Virus record (IMG/VR): IMGVR_UViG_3300037875_000252
Coordinates: 1 to 64,000 of that record
DNA length: 64,000 nucleotides
Reading direction: 5' to 3' (one strand)
DNA from: a virus
The translations under genes were made by a program, and so were the position numbers. This document shows positions 15,512 to 22,437 of this stretch, piece after piece; the stretch's first letter is position 1, and the number at the start of each line of letters is the position of its first letter. The notes beneath the pieces were generated by a model. That model ran no database searches. It worked only from the letters and a program-made list of their open reading frames with translations, and had not been told where the DNA came from.

Positions 15512-15834
15512 TTTTATTTGTACCTTTGGTATTGCAATTGTTGTACCAAACATCTTTGTTTGATGTTCTAAACAGTAACGCAAAAGATGCGCTAATCTAA
15601 GCCATGCGAAATAATTGCGGCTTTAAACACAAAATTAGCGTAAAAATTGCGTGATGCACCATGTAGTCACTTTTCAGTTTCCACCATTTTTTAGCATCAT
15701 TTTAATATAATAACTTAATCACCTTTCTTTTTAATTTCACAAAAAAATTTTATCATTTATTCACCTCTCATTTTTATTTTTTATAATTTTTCACAAGCAC
15801 ACATATTTGTCATAACCCTTTATGTAGTATAGAG
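15512..15834. other. Convergent gap with structured sequence
   Basis: Gene-free stretch between the rightward small-gene operon and the end of the leftward operon. From 15523 to 15652 come three structures: tttggta/taccaaa, aacatc/gatgtt, and a larger element in which acgcaa (15578) pairs with ttgcgt (15647), cgctaa (15590) with ttagcg (15635) and aagcc (15599) with ggctt (15619). The rest is AT-rich with no gene. TTGTCATAA, the complement of TTATGACAA, occurs at 15807. Confidence 0.6.
15578..15652. ncRNA. Candidate structured RNA
   Basis: Three nested helices (6, 6 and 5 bp) with internal loops and a higher GC content than the surroundings. It could be an RNA domain of either transcript reaching this convergent junction, or a bidirectional stop. 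Not a tRNA: the arms do not fit. No family recognised. Confidence 0.35.
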
Positions 15835-16035
15835 TTACACCATATACCTAATAATTCTCACCTCTTTTCTACAATATACACAGTCGATAGCATCTGTATG
15901 TATGTCTTGATATACTCTAGAGTTATGAGTAAAGCTACTGCGATACTCTAGAGTATCCTTTGTGTAGTTGGGATGGTAACAATCAGGACATATAAACATA
16001 ATTGCTGCTTCTGGTTCTACTACAGGTATTTCCAT
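15835..16035 (-). CDS. Zinc-ribbon protein of the leftward operon
   Basis: 66 residues: CPDC at about 16-19 and CVYC at about 52-55 make one zinc ribbon, with HNSRVYQDIHTDAI between. Preceded by aaaggagaagta, a strong ribosome binding site. Last gene of the leftward operon. No HIP box. Function unknown. Confidence 0.7.
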   Translation of the reverse strand: MEIPVVEPEAAIMFICPDCYHPNYTKDTLEYRSSFTHNSRVYQDIHTDAIDCVYCRKEVRIIRYMV

Positions 16036-16077
16036 TACTTCTCCTTTAAATTGAACTGTCTGGAAAAACGGGATAGT

Positions 16078-16140
16078 TTATTTCTCATCTTTCCAATAAT
16101 GTTCACAGTTATTATTTGTACACATAGCTATATCAGGCAT
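16078..16140 (-). CDS. 20-residue cysteine peptide
   Basis: MPDIAMCTNNNCEHYWKDEK from an ATG that overlaps the stop of the gene before it in the operon, suggesting coupling. CxxxxC followed by histidine could bind a metal. Its small size keeps confidence low. Confidence 0.4.
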   Translation of the reverse strand: MPDIAMCTNNNCEHYWKDEK

Positions 16141-16387
16141 TACTTACTTTCCCCTTATCTAGTACACGTTTAATTACAGTTACACTATCACCTTCACAAG
16201 AATACGTTACATAGAATACATAACCATCATTTAACATGCTTTTGGTTATTGGCTGTGCATCAAATTCATCATCTCCGTAATATCTAGCCAATTCTTCAGC
16301 GTATTTTATTGCTTTGTCGTGATCACTAAACACTTTTACATCAACATCATAATGCTTATCCTCTAATATTACACAGTATATTTCCAT
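16133..16387 (-). CDS. Hypothetical protein
   Basis: 84 residues with alternating strands and helices (EIYCVILEDKHYDVDVKVFS, KAIKYAEELARYYGDDEF), probably a small ferredoxin-like fold. Follows the nucleotidyltransferase gene by three bases. Not recognised. Confidence 0.65.
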   Translation of the reverse strand: MEIYCVILEDKHYDVDVKVFSDHDKAIKYAEELARYYGDDEFDAQPITKSMLNDGYVFYVTYSCEGDSVTVIKRVLDKGKVSNA

Positions 16388-16390
16388 TAT

Positions 16391-17161
16391 TTAATCTCCT
16401 GTTATGTTTTTATAATTCAACATACACAATAAATCATTAATTCTATCAATATCCTGCTTCTTATTTTTAAACTTATCATTTAAAATCTGTTCTAATTGTG
16501 TAACACCATCATTATACATTGTTTCTACAGGTGTAAAATCAACCTTACCATTCTTCACCAAACTTAAAAACTCACAGTTAGTTACAGGGAATTTGATCTT
16601 TCCTATAGTTCCTAACTCTATTCCAGTTTGTAATATTCTCAAAGCATGATAAGAGTTTTTATAACTATATCCTTTTTCTTCTATGTGTTTCTTTCTTTTC
16701 TCACCTAAATCTCTTGTGACTTTACCTAATGTTTTGCGCCATTCATGTTTTGAATATCCTAAAATAGACTTAATGATCTTTTCAGATATAAACAAATCTT
16801 TATTACCCAACAACACAGAAGCTAACTCTGAACGTCTTATGATCATATTATCAGGACAAAATAACATTTCAAATGCAATTGTAGATCCATTTACAAGCAT
16901 TCTCACAAATTTATCAGCAGACCATACAATCGTATCATCTTTACCTGTTAAATTTTGGTGTTGTTCGAACTTCTTTATACCTAAAAGGTATTCTTTTGGC
17001 ATAAAATTAAAACCTCTAATGTCTATATCAGAGTCATCATTATTTGTACCATACAAAATAGATCCAACCACACATAAGAAATCAGGTGATTTAAGATACT
17101 CTATATCTGTTGTAATTATTGATTCACTTACTTTTTCTTTATTTAACTCAATTTTAAGCAT
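16391..17161 (-). CDS. Predicted nucleotidyltransferase (YcgL/COG3541-like)
   Basis: The 256-residue protein has the polymerase-beta nucleotidyltransferase signature VVGSILYGTNNDDSDIDIRG (residues about 31-50): GS followed by DxD, which bind metal and NTP. This is followed by EMLFCPD and helical regions, as in the uncharacterised nucleotidyltransferases common in large phages. Such enzymes transfer a nucleotide to RNA, protein or small molecules; the target is unknown. Located in the leftward operon, overlapping the zinc-ribbon gene upstream by several bases. Confidence 0.8.
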   Translation of the reverse strand: MLKIELNKEKVSESIITTDIEYLKSPDFLCVVGSILYGTNNDDSDIDIRGFNFMPKEYLLGIKKFEQHQNLTGKDDTIVWSADKFVRMLVNGSTIAFEMLFCPDNMIIRRSELASVLLGNKDLFISEKIIKSILGYSKHEWRKTLGKVTRDLGEKRKKHIEEKGYSYKNSYHALRILQTGIELGTIGKIKFPVTNCEFLSLVKNGKVDFTPVETMYNDGVTQLEQILNDKFKNKKQDIDRINDLLCMLNYKNITGD

Positions 17162-17333
17162 TATTCTCCTTATTATTTACTATTAGTTCTCTTTCACAAC
17201 GAATACATCTAAATCTTGTTACATTATCAGCTATGTTAAACTGGCAATGCGTACCACAACTAGGACAAATATATTTAGTTACTATATATGTTCTTGTTTC
17301 TTCTATTATATCTACTTTTATTGGTCTTTTCAT
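17154..17333 (-). CDS. Zinc-ribbon protein
   Basis: 59 residues: CPSC at about 23-26 and CIRC at about 43-46, with a beta-rich N terminus (KVDIIEETRTYIVTKYI). A strong aggagaaatt site precedes the ATG, and the end overlaps the nucleotidyltransferase start. No HIP box. Confidence 0.7.
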   Translation of the reverse strand: MKRPIKVDIIEETRTYIVTKYICPSCGTHCQFNIADNVTRFRCIRCERELIVNNKENNA

Positions 17334-17341
17334 AATTTCTC

Positions 17342-17491
17342 CTATTTTACAAATTTAAGAACTATTTTCTCATATTCATTGAAATAGTTATCATCATTCT
17401 TATATCCTATAGCTTTTTCTTTAGACATCCATACTGTCAACTGTTCTATACCATCTGCTACATAGTAAAATACAGCATAATCATCATTCAT
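17342..17491 (-). CDS. Hypothetical small protein
   Basis: 49 residues, starting in an ATGA overlap with the release-factor-like gene. DDYAVFYYVADGIEQLTVWM followed by SKEKAIGYKNDDNYFNEYEK looks like a small alpha/beta protein. Not recognised. Confidence 0.55.
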   Translation of the reverse strand: MNDDYAVFYYVADGIEQLTVWMSKEKAIGYKNDDNYFNEYEKIVLKFVK

Positions 17492-17832
17492 ATCTTTACC
17501 CATTTCTCATCTACCTGTTCTTCAATCTTTAAATTAGATTCTACCATCATTTTATCTACTATTTCATCAATAGATACTTTGTTTAACTCTTCCCAAGTTC
17601 TTTTATTATGCCATATCTTAAACTTAGGATGTTTAACTAGATTCTGTAGAGCTTCTTTGATGTTAGATTGTTTTTCCTTATTAGATTGACCGGTCACCAT
17701 TACACCTGAATCTTTATGATTTAACCTAACACAATTCATATGCCTGTTTCTGTGTTGACCACCTCCACCTTTACCAGAGAAATATGTTATATTCATATCC
17801 TCCTTAGTTACTCTAAATAATATGTCTTTCAT
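17488..17832 (-). CDS. GGQ-motif release-factor-like protein (PrfH/ArfB-type domain)
   Basis: 114 residues from the ATG behind ggaggaag; an in-frame ATG seven codons earlier lacks such a site. The segment TYFSGKGGGGQHRNRHMNCV contains the GGQ tripeptide with its usual flanks (s.G.GGQ..n...N.VrL), the catalytic loop of class-1 release factors that hydrolyses peptidyl-tRNA. There is no codon-recognition domain, as in rescue factors such as ArfB, or PrfH-like proteins. It may free stalled ribosomes during infection. Overlaps both neighbours. Confidence 0.85.
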   Translation of the reverse strand: MKDILFRVTKEDMNITYFSGKGGGGQHRNRHMNCVRLNHKDSGVMVTGQSNKEKQSNIKEALQNLVKHPKFKIWHNKRTWEELNKVSIDEIVDKMMVESNLKIEEQVDEKWVKI

Positions 17833-17971
17833 TTTTAAACTTCCTCCAATCATATAGACGTTCTCTCTTCTCTATAAAGAAAGCATCATTCTTTCTAAAT
17901 CTTACCAGAGCTATTAAATCTTTAGTTTGTTTTATTATTCTTTCTGACCATTCTGTTTCTGTTTCTGTCAT
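17813..17971 (-). CDS. Small charged protein
   Basis: 52 residues, helical and highly charged (EWSERIIKQTKDLIALVRFR, KRERLYDWRKFKNE). It overlaps the release-factor-like gene by 20 bases at one end and the next gene by four at the other. Function unknown. Confidence 0.55.
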   Translation of the reverse strand: MTETETEWSERIIKQTKDLIALVRFRKNDAFFIEKRERLYDWRKFKNERHII

Positions 17972-18141
17972 ATCTTTGTTCCTTTTACATCAAAGTTGTC
18001 CATCCAATACCCCATTACACCTCTTGATTCCTCATCTGTTAATTCAGGGAAAGCATTCTTAAGATATGGTCTTGCACCAAACATATTAGTAATTCCTGAT
18101 TCTCTCAATACATCTAAATAAGTTAAATGTTTTTGTTCCAT
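17968..18141 (-). CDS. Hypothetical small protein
   Basis: 57 residues (MEQKHLTYLDVLRESGITNM, then ...NAFPELTDEESRGVMGYWM), helical, in an ATGA overlap with the next gene. A pattern of short helices with no metal site. Similar short proteins are frequent in phage early operons. Not recognised. Confidence 0.55.
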   Translation of the reverse strand: MEQKHLTYLDVLRESGITNMFGARPYLKNAFPELTDEESRGVMGYWMDNFDVKGTKI

Positions 18142-18143
18142 AA

Positions 18144-18224
18144 TTATTCTCCCATGTTACATAGTAAAATACAGCCTATTACAGCTACAATTATAAATAC
18201 TACATATATTATTACTATTGACAT
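18144..18224 (-). CDS. 26-residue membrane peptide
   Basis: MSIVIIYVVFIIVAVIGCIL then LCNMGE: one hydrophobic helix. It lies between two coding genes of the operon. Evidence is the clean helix and fitting position; the ribosome binding site is only a G-run at some distance. Confidence 0.4.
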   Translation of the reverse strand: MSIVIIYVVFIIVAVIGCILLCNMGE

Positions 18225-18256
18225 TCAACCCCCCTTTTCTTTATTTAAAATTATTG

Positions 18257-18406
18257 TTATTTATACTCTATTATTACATTTTGATAACAAATATTATTAT
18301 ATATAAACATACTACCTTGTGGTTTCCATCCAACAGATAGATATTTATTAACTACTTTTTCTAAACTAATTAAATCATATGCTACTAATATTTTATATTT
18401 CAACAT
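18257..18406 (-). CDS. DUF1737-like small protein
   Basis: 49 residues: KYKILVAYDLISLEKVVNKY, then LSVGWKPQGSM and a final strand. The order strand, helix, L..GW.p.Gs, strand matches the DUF1737 family of small proteins of unknown role. Follows the HD-domain gene. Confidence 0.6.
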   Translation of the reverse strand: MLKYKILVAYDLISLEKVVNKYLSVGWKPQGSMFIYNNICYQNVIIEYK

Positions 18407-18409
18407 ATA

Positions 18410-18940
18410 TTACTTTTTCTTATAATTATAGTAGTTTTCTACTATATCTAAGGCTCTATTATAGAGAGTTTTATTACCTTGCTTCAATACTTCTAACAAC
18501 TTCTTCTTTTCAGCCATATAGACCTTTGCGAATCCTTTATCATGTTTGTATATATCACAATAATTATCTATAAGATCTGCTAACTTAATAGTCTTAGCTG
18601 GAGGAAGGCCTAACTTTGTATGTTGTAAGTCTATGTTCTTCCTTGTAACTCTATTACCATCTTCTGGTTTAGATACATCTGTCAAACTTTCCACCCATGA
18701 ATTAATCATGAAATTGAATTCTCTTTTTATATCTTCTTGTGTAACGTCTGTATCCTCTACAACATCATGTAACAAAGCTGCTGCTACCATATCTTGATTA
18801 TTCGTCACGCTAGATACAATAGTAGCTACATTTATAGGATGATTGATGTACGGTTCACCTGAATACTTTCTTACTTGACCTTTGTGTGCTTCTGTAGCGA
18901 AACACAAGGCCTTTGCAACTATAGTGCTTTCTATTTTCAT
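18410..18940 (-). CDS. HD-domain hydrolase, RelA/SpoT hydrolase-like (MESH1-type)
   Basis: The 176-residue protein has the HD-domain metal motifs of alarmone hydrolases: AHKGQVRKYSGEPYINHPI near residue 18-36, ALLHDVVEDTDV near 55-66, and KLADLIDN near 118-125. The length and order match single-domain small alarmone hydrolases, which remove pyrophosphate from (p)ppGpp. A phage enzyme of this type could lower the host stringent response. No synthetase domain is present. Ribosome binding site aaaggagaat. Confidence 0.8.
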   Translation of the reverse strand: MKIESTIVAKALCFATEAHKGQVRKYSGEPYINHPINVATIVSSVTNNQDMVAAALLHDVVEDTDVTQEDIKREFNFMINSWVESLTDVSKPEDGNRVTRKNIDLQHTKLGLPPAKTIKLADLIDNYCDIYKHDKGFAKVYMAEKKKLLEVLKQGNKTLYNRALDIVENYYNYKKK

Positions 18941-18951
18941 ACTATTCTCCT

Positions 18952-19137
18952 TTAATCGTCATAGTCTACATGTTGTCTAAGTTTAATAATCTCTTTTGCT
19001 AATTCATCTTTACCATAAAAACAATTATCACAATAACAATGTTCTTTAGTAGGTTGTGGATCATCTTCATCAACCACATTATTAGGATTCCTACTATCAT
19101 AACTACATAAGTTTTCATACACTTCTTTTATGTCCAT
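18952..19137 (-). CDS. Conserved phage protein with CxC-xxC motif
   Basis: 61 residues: VYENLCSYDSRNPNN, then HCYCDNCFYGKDELAKEIIK. This pattern (YENLC.YD.RNP...CYCDNCFYG...LA.EI..L) is familiar from short phage proteins of unknown function. The cysteines suggest one metal ion. Confidence 0.7.
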   Translation of the reverse strand: MDIKEVYENLCSYDSRNPNNVVDEDDPQPTKEHCYCDNCFYGKDELAKEIIKLRQHVDYDD

Positions 19138-19167
19138 AATATACCTTTATAACAGTTAAAATAATAA

Positions 19168-19187
19168 AAGCATGTCTAGACATGCTT
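19168..19187 (-). terminator. Palindromic hairpin, probable leftward terminator
   Basis: aagcatgtctagacatgctt is a perfect palindrome. On the minus strand it is followed by ttttattatttt, giving a stem plus U-rich tract. It could also be an operator between two genes of the operon. Confidence 0.5.
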
Positions 19188-19208
19188 ATTTAAAACACAC
19201 TAAAAACA

Positions 19209-19225
19209 CCCTTACTATATAAGGG
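19209..19225 (-). terminator. Short hairpin with U-tract on the minus strand
   Basis: cccttactatataaggg folds into a 6-bp stem; on the minus strand it is followed by tgttttta. It lies directly after the first gene of the leftward operon and may attenuate transcription. Confidence 0.45.
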
Positions 19226-19245
19226 CTAGAGAGCGATAAAATCAA

Positions 19246-19428
19246 TTAACTGTGGTTATTTAATATCCTGTTTAGTGCTAACAGATTTAACACTATTGAT
19301 ACTTCATCTTTTGATAATATTTTTAATACATCAGTTGTTAATTCACCTCTATATGCCTTTATTACATTTAAACCTAAATTACTATCTAAAAACTCTATCA
19401 ATTCTTTTAAATTATCGTCTGTATTCAT
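19246..19428 (-). CDS. Hypothetical protein, first of the leftward operon
   Basis: 60 residues, helical and acidic (NLKELIEFLDSNLGLNVIKA, DVLKILSKDEVSIVLNLLAL). Ribosome binding site atggagaaaat. The first gene after the divergent control region and followed by two hairpins, so it may be expressed at a different level from the rest. Not recognised. Confidence 0.6.
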   Translation of the reverse strand: MNTDDNLKELIEFLDSNLGLNVIKAYRGELTTDVLKILSKDEVSIVLNLLALNRILNNHS

Positions 19429-19906
19429 ATTTTCTCCATATATTTTTGATTTAAGTCTATATTATACATGATTTTATGACAATTTGCAAGCATATTTTAG
19501 TGTGATAAAGTTTGGCATGAAATTTGTTATGAAAATAATCTCATTTTTTCCTTGATATGTTGCCATATATCAAGTAAAATACATTCTTAATACTGAAAAT
19601 TATATTGTTATAAGTCTTTATTAGTCATATATTTACGAAAAAAATGCTAAATTGTCAAGAAAAAATCGTTAAATCAAGTGAATTTTGCCAAATTGTCAAG
19701 GAAAAAAGGCTTAAAAACAGGTAATTTTGACATTTTGTCAAGTGAAAGCCTTTTTGAGACTAATTCTCAACTAGAAATTAGTCATAAGTCTATATATGAC
19801 AACGATTTAAAATAAATATTTTATATTGACAAGTTTGGCAAGTGAATTGCTTTTATATACTATGTTGAATTGAAATTTTGAACAGTTTTAAATGAAAGGT
19901 GTAAAT
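19429..19906. promoter_or_regulatory. Divergent control region
   Basis: Gene-free region between the leftward and rightward operons. It holds a minus-strand promoter, several TTGnCAA half-sites (19653, 19685, 19692, 19727, 19826, 19835), a 15-bp inverted repeat ttgacattttgtcaa at 19727, and hairpins aaaaaggctt/aagccttttt (19703-19755) and gactaatt/aattagtc (19758-19783). A weak rightward -10 (tatact, 19856) follows TTGGCA at 15 bases. This density of short repeats suggests regulation by a repressor or activator. Confidence 0.6.
19630..19658 (-). promoter_or_regulatory. Sigma70-like promoter of the leftward operon
   Basis: On the minus strand TTGACA (19653-19658) and TAAATA (19630-19635) are 17 bases apart, about 200 bases before the first leftward gene. 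A second minus-strand TTGACA just upstream lacks a good -10. Confidence 0.6.
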
Positions 19907-20176
19907 ATGCAAACATATTTTAGTTTTTATGATAGAATTTGTGAAATTGAAGATCATTCTCATTTATATTATTTAAGAGAATATTCAATAGATGATTTAT
20001 TAAAAATAGAATTTTGTAAATCAATATTGGAAGATCTTATATTTGATAAAAATTTATCATTAACAGGTAAATATAAAGATCAAGATGCGGCAAATGAAAT
20101 ACAACTTTCAGTTGACTATTTATTAAGATTACATACTATTTTAAATGAAAGGTGTAAAGATGGTAAAAAAAAATAA
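19907..20176 (+). CDS. Hypothetical acidic protein
   Basis: 89 residues from the ATG behind gaaaggtgtaaat; an ATG 15 bases earlier is part of the ribosome binding site. Helical with many acidic residues (FYDRICEIEDHSHLYYLREY, SVDYLLRLHTILNERC). First gene of the rightward operon. Not recognised. Confidence 0.6.
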   Translation: MQTYFSFYDRICEIEDHSHLYYLREYSIDDLLKIEFCKSILEDLIFDKNLSLTGKYKDQDAANEIQLSVDYLLRLHTILNERCKDGKKK

Positions 20177-20486
20177 GACATTTAAAGAAGCATTAAAGAA
20201 TTGGTTAAAAGATGAAGCTAAAGTACAAGTATTACCATCTGAAGTTAATGACGTAAAACAACTTACAGATAAAGAAATAAATTATCTATCTAATAAATGT
20301 GAACTAGAATTTGCGGATAGAAGTTTTAAAATTGGTGATGTAAATGTAAGACTTACAAAATATATTGATGATTATATAGTTTCAATTATTAGAGAATGTG
20401 ATGATAATATTGATTTTGTATTCTATGTAGAATGGAAAGCTGTAAATTTTTATAATTCTTTTAAATCTGTTAATAAAATTAATTAA
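20160..20486 (+). CDS. Hypothetical protein
   Basis: 108 residues, starting behind the same gaaaggtgtaaag signal as the gene before and overlapping its end. N-terminal basic helix (KTFKEALKNWLKDEAK), then a beta-rich C terminus (DVNVRLTKYIDDYIVSIIRE). Not recognised. Confidence 0.6.
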   Translation: MVKKNKTFKEALKNWLKDEAKVQVLPSEVNDVKQLTDKEINYLSNKCELEFADRSFKIGDVNVRLTKYIDDYIVSIIRECDDNIDFVFYVEWKAVNFYNSFKSVNKIN

Positions 20487-20499
20487 GAAAGGTGCAAAG

Positions 20500-21210
20500 A
20501 TGGTTAAATTAGTTGGTAATTTAATAATTGAAGTAACTAGAAGATGTAACATGATCTGTGGTCATTGTATTAGAGGTAAAGCACAGAATAAGAAGATGAC
20601 CAGAGAATATATGATATCTACAATTACACAATTTGATTATATTTCTAATATTACTTTTTCTGGTGGAGAGCCATCTTTAAACCCTGCTGCTATTGAAGAT
20701 TTTATACATATTTGTCAGATGAATGATGTTTCTGTGGGTAATTTTTTTATTGCTACAAATGGTAAAAGATGTACTCAAAGATTTATTGATGCTGTTAATC
20801 ATCTTTATAATTTTTGTGATGACAATGAAGTTAGTAAAATATCCATATCTAATGATGAATTTCACGAAGATGCTACTGAAATTGCATTAAATAGATTATT
20901 TAACTTAGAGTTTGCATCTAACAGAAATGAAGATGGTAAGTTAGAATTTTGGTACGGTGAAAAAACTAATATGATCAATCAAGGATTATTTTCAGAAAAT
21001 TATGGTTACGGTAGAGAAAATACACCTGAATCATTTGAATATGTAGATAAAGAAGAATTAAAAGATGGAAATATAAATGAATTAACTTTATATCTTAATT
21101 GTGATGGAAAAATAATTCTTGGTTGTGATTGGAGTTATAAAAATCAAAAGAAACATGTTTTATGTAATTCTGATGAAAGTATTATTAATAAATTATTAGA
21201 AAGGTGTTAA
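20500..21210 (+). CDS. Radical SAM protein
   Basis: The 236-residue protein has CNMICGHC (residues 16-23; the Cx3Cx2C iron-sulfur motif) and FSGGEPSLNP for SAM binding, then a GDN-like region (IATNGKR) and a cysteine-containing tail (LNCDGKIILGCDW). It resembles the small radical SAM proteins seen in large phages, whose substrates are unknown. Surrounding genes are short and not informative. The extra cysteines of the 3738 protein are largely absent, so the two are not close paralogues. Confidence 0.85.
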   Translation: MVKLVGNLIIEVTRRCNMICGHCIRGKAQNKKMTREYMISTITQFDYISNITFSGGEPSLNPAAIEDFIHICQMNDVSVGNFFIATNGKRCTQRFIDAVNHLYNFCDDNEVSKISISNDEFHEDATEIALNRLFNLEFASNRNEDGKLEFWYGEKTNMINQGLFSENYGYGRENTPESFEYVDKEELKDGNINELTLYLNCDGKIILGCDWSYKNQKKHVLCNSDESIINKLLERC

Positions 21211-21211
21211 A

Positions 21212-21778
21212 ATGAGAATACTAAAAAGTGACAGATTTGAGATGGTAAACGGTATTGTAGTAAAACACATAATAAATACTCAATACGAAATTGTTAGTAA
21301 TAGATTAAGTGTTGGAATATGGGACGAAATTGTTAGTAATAGATTAAGTGTTGGAATATGGGAAATTGGTGATACTATACATCTTTCATTACTTATAAAT
21401 AAGTATGGATTTCATTCAGGTGGTAGTTTAGGGGAAGGTTATAATATTTGTAAAAAATGTAATGTAAAATCTGAAAAATATAAAACAAGAAACGGTATGA
21501 TAGTAGAAAAAATACCTAATTATGATAATGAATATGTTTTTAAAATTATTGATAAAAATGGTATATTAGAGTCTGAAGATGGTCAAGATCTTAATCGTAA
21601 TGTTTATTGGGGAGATATAAATGTAGATGGATTTTGGGCAGGTGGTAGCTTGGGTAGCGAGTTTGATATTATTTCAAAATACAGGGAAGGAGATGATTGC
21701 GGTACAACAGAAGAAAAATTTTATAATAGAACTTACGATATAAGTTCTAAAACTTTATTATTGAAAGGATGTAAATAA
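21212..21778 (+). CDS. Hypothetical protein with a recent internal duplication
   Basis: 188 residues. EIVSNRLSVGIWD occurs twice in direct succession (about residues 26-51) because 39 bases are exactly duplicated. A longer-range repeat is also visible: FHSGGSLGEGYN and FWAGGSLGSEFDI, so the protein is two copies of an approximately 70-residue unit (IVEKIPN...KIIDKNGI). Beta-rich. Function unknown. Confidence 0.65.
   Translation: MRILKSDRFEMVNGIVVKHIINTQYEIVSNRLSVGIWDEIVSNRLSVGIWEIGDTIHLSLLINKYGFHSGGSLGEGYNICKKCNVKSEKYKTRNGMIVEKIPNYDNEYVFKIIDKNGILESEDGQDLNRNVYWGDINVDGFWAGGSLGSEFDIISKYREGDDCGTTEEKFYNRTYDISSKTLLLKGCK
21285..21362 (+). repeat. 39-bp exact tandem duplication
   Basis: Two adjacent copies of a 39-bp unit beginning acgaaattgttagtaataga, in frame within the gene, adding 13 residues. 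The identity indicates a recent event. Confidence 0.95.
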
Positions 21779-21780
21779 TT

Positions 21781-22053
21781 ATGGAAATACCAAAATACTT
21801 AACAATACTGACTCAAGGTGAAAAGGCTCTTTCAGATGTACTAGCAAAAAGAAGAAATAATAAAACAAAGAAAAGTTGTGAGCTTGAGATTGCAAAAATA
21901 GAAGAGGATATTGCAACAAAGGAAACATCACTTCTTGAAGCCTATTCATCAAGAGATCTTGATTTTGAACACCTGGTTAGCCTGAAAGATGGTATTGATA
22001 TTATGAACAGAAAAAGAGATCAGTATCTTGAACTAAAAGATCAACTGTTCTAA
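21781..22053 (+). CDS. Coiled-coil protein
   Basis: 90 residues: a short N terminus, then a long charged helix with heptad-like spacing (CELEIAKIEEDIATKETSLL, VSLKDGIDIMNRKRDQYLEL). Probably a dimeric coiled coil. Its base composition is less AT-rich than that of neighbours. Function unknown; no ribosome binding site other than gaaaggatg before the previous stop. Confidence 0.6.
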   Translation: MEIPKYLTILTQGEKALSDVLAKRRNNKTKKSCELEIAKIEEDIATKETSLLEAYSSRDLDFEHLVSLKDGIDIMNRKRDQYLELKDQLF

Positions 22054-22072
22054 TTGTAATTTATTCTAGTTT

Positions 22073-22140
22073 ATGTGGTGGTCACCTTTATATTGATAAT
22101 TTTTGTGAGAGATAATTGTTTTTTGTGGTGAACACCACAT
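22073..22140 (+). other. Long-stem hairpin, possible terminator
   Basis: atgtggtggtcacc pairs with ggtgaacaccacat with one mismatch over 14 positions; the right arm is itself a small palindrome (tgtggtgaacaccaca). Five T follow, so unlike most hairpins of this set it could act as an intrinsic terminator. Confidence 0.55.
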
Positions 22141-22158
22141 TTTTAAGAAAGGTGAAAA

Positions 22159-22425
22159 ATGCTTAAACTAATTAACTTCTTATTATTTTTAATTTGTATT
22201 GTAACTTTTAATGTGATGGTTGTTAGTTTAGTATTTGGTTTTATTTTAATATTCTTCTTTAACTTGTTTATATTTTGTTTTTGTTATTATAGTATGGGAA
22301 TGGATGTAAATGTAAAGAAGAAAGATGCAAAACAGATTCATCTGACTTATTTTAACGGTGATAAAGATGTTGAAGATGATGATGAATTTGGTTATTTTGG
22401 TAGAAATAACTTTAGTATAAATTAG
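22159..22425 (+). CDS. Membrane protein with acidic tail
   Basis: 88 residues: two adjoining hydrophobic helices (LINFLLFLICIVTFNVMVVS and LVFGFILIFFFNLFIFCF), then a polar tail with DKDVEDDDEFGYFG. Ribosome binding site agaaaggtgaaaa. Likely an inner-membrane protein with a cytoplasmic tail. Function unknown. Confidence 0.65.
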   Translation: MLKLINFLLFLICIVTFNVMVVSLVFGFILIFFFNLFIFCFCYYSMGMDVNVKKKDAKQIHLTYFNGDKDVEDDDEFGYFGRNNFSIN

Positions 22426-22437
22426 AAAGGTGGTAAA

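Noticed and set aside
15578-15652. tRNA-like gene
   Set aside because: Helix lengths, the missing T loop and lack of an anticodon arm do not fit.
16683-17186. Plus-strand 167-codon open frame
   Set aside because: It is antisense to the nucleotidyltransferase, whose motifs are clear; the composition is that of a shadow frame.
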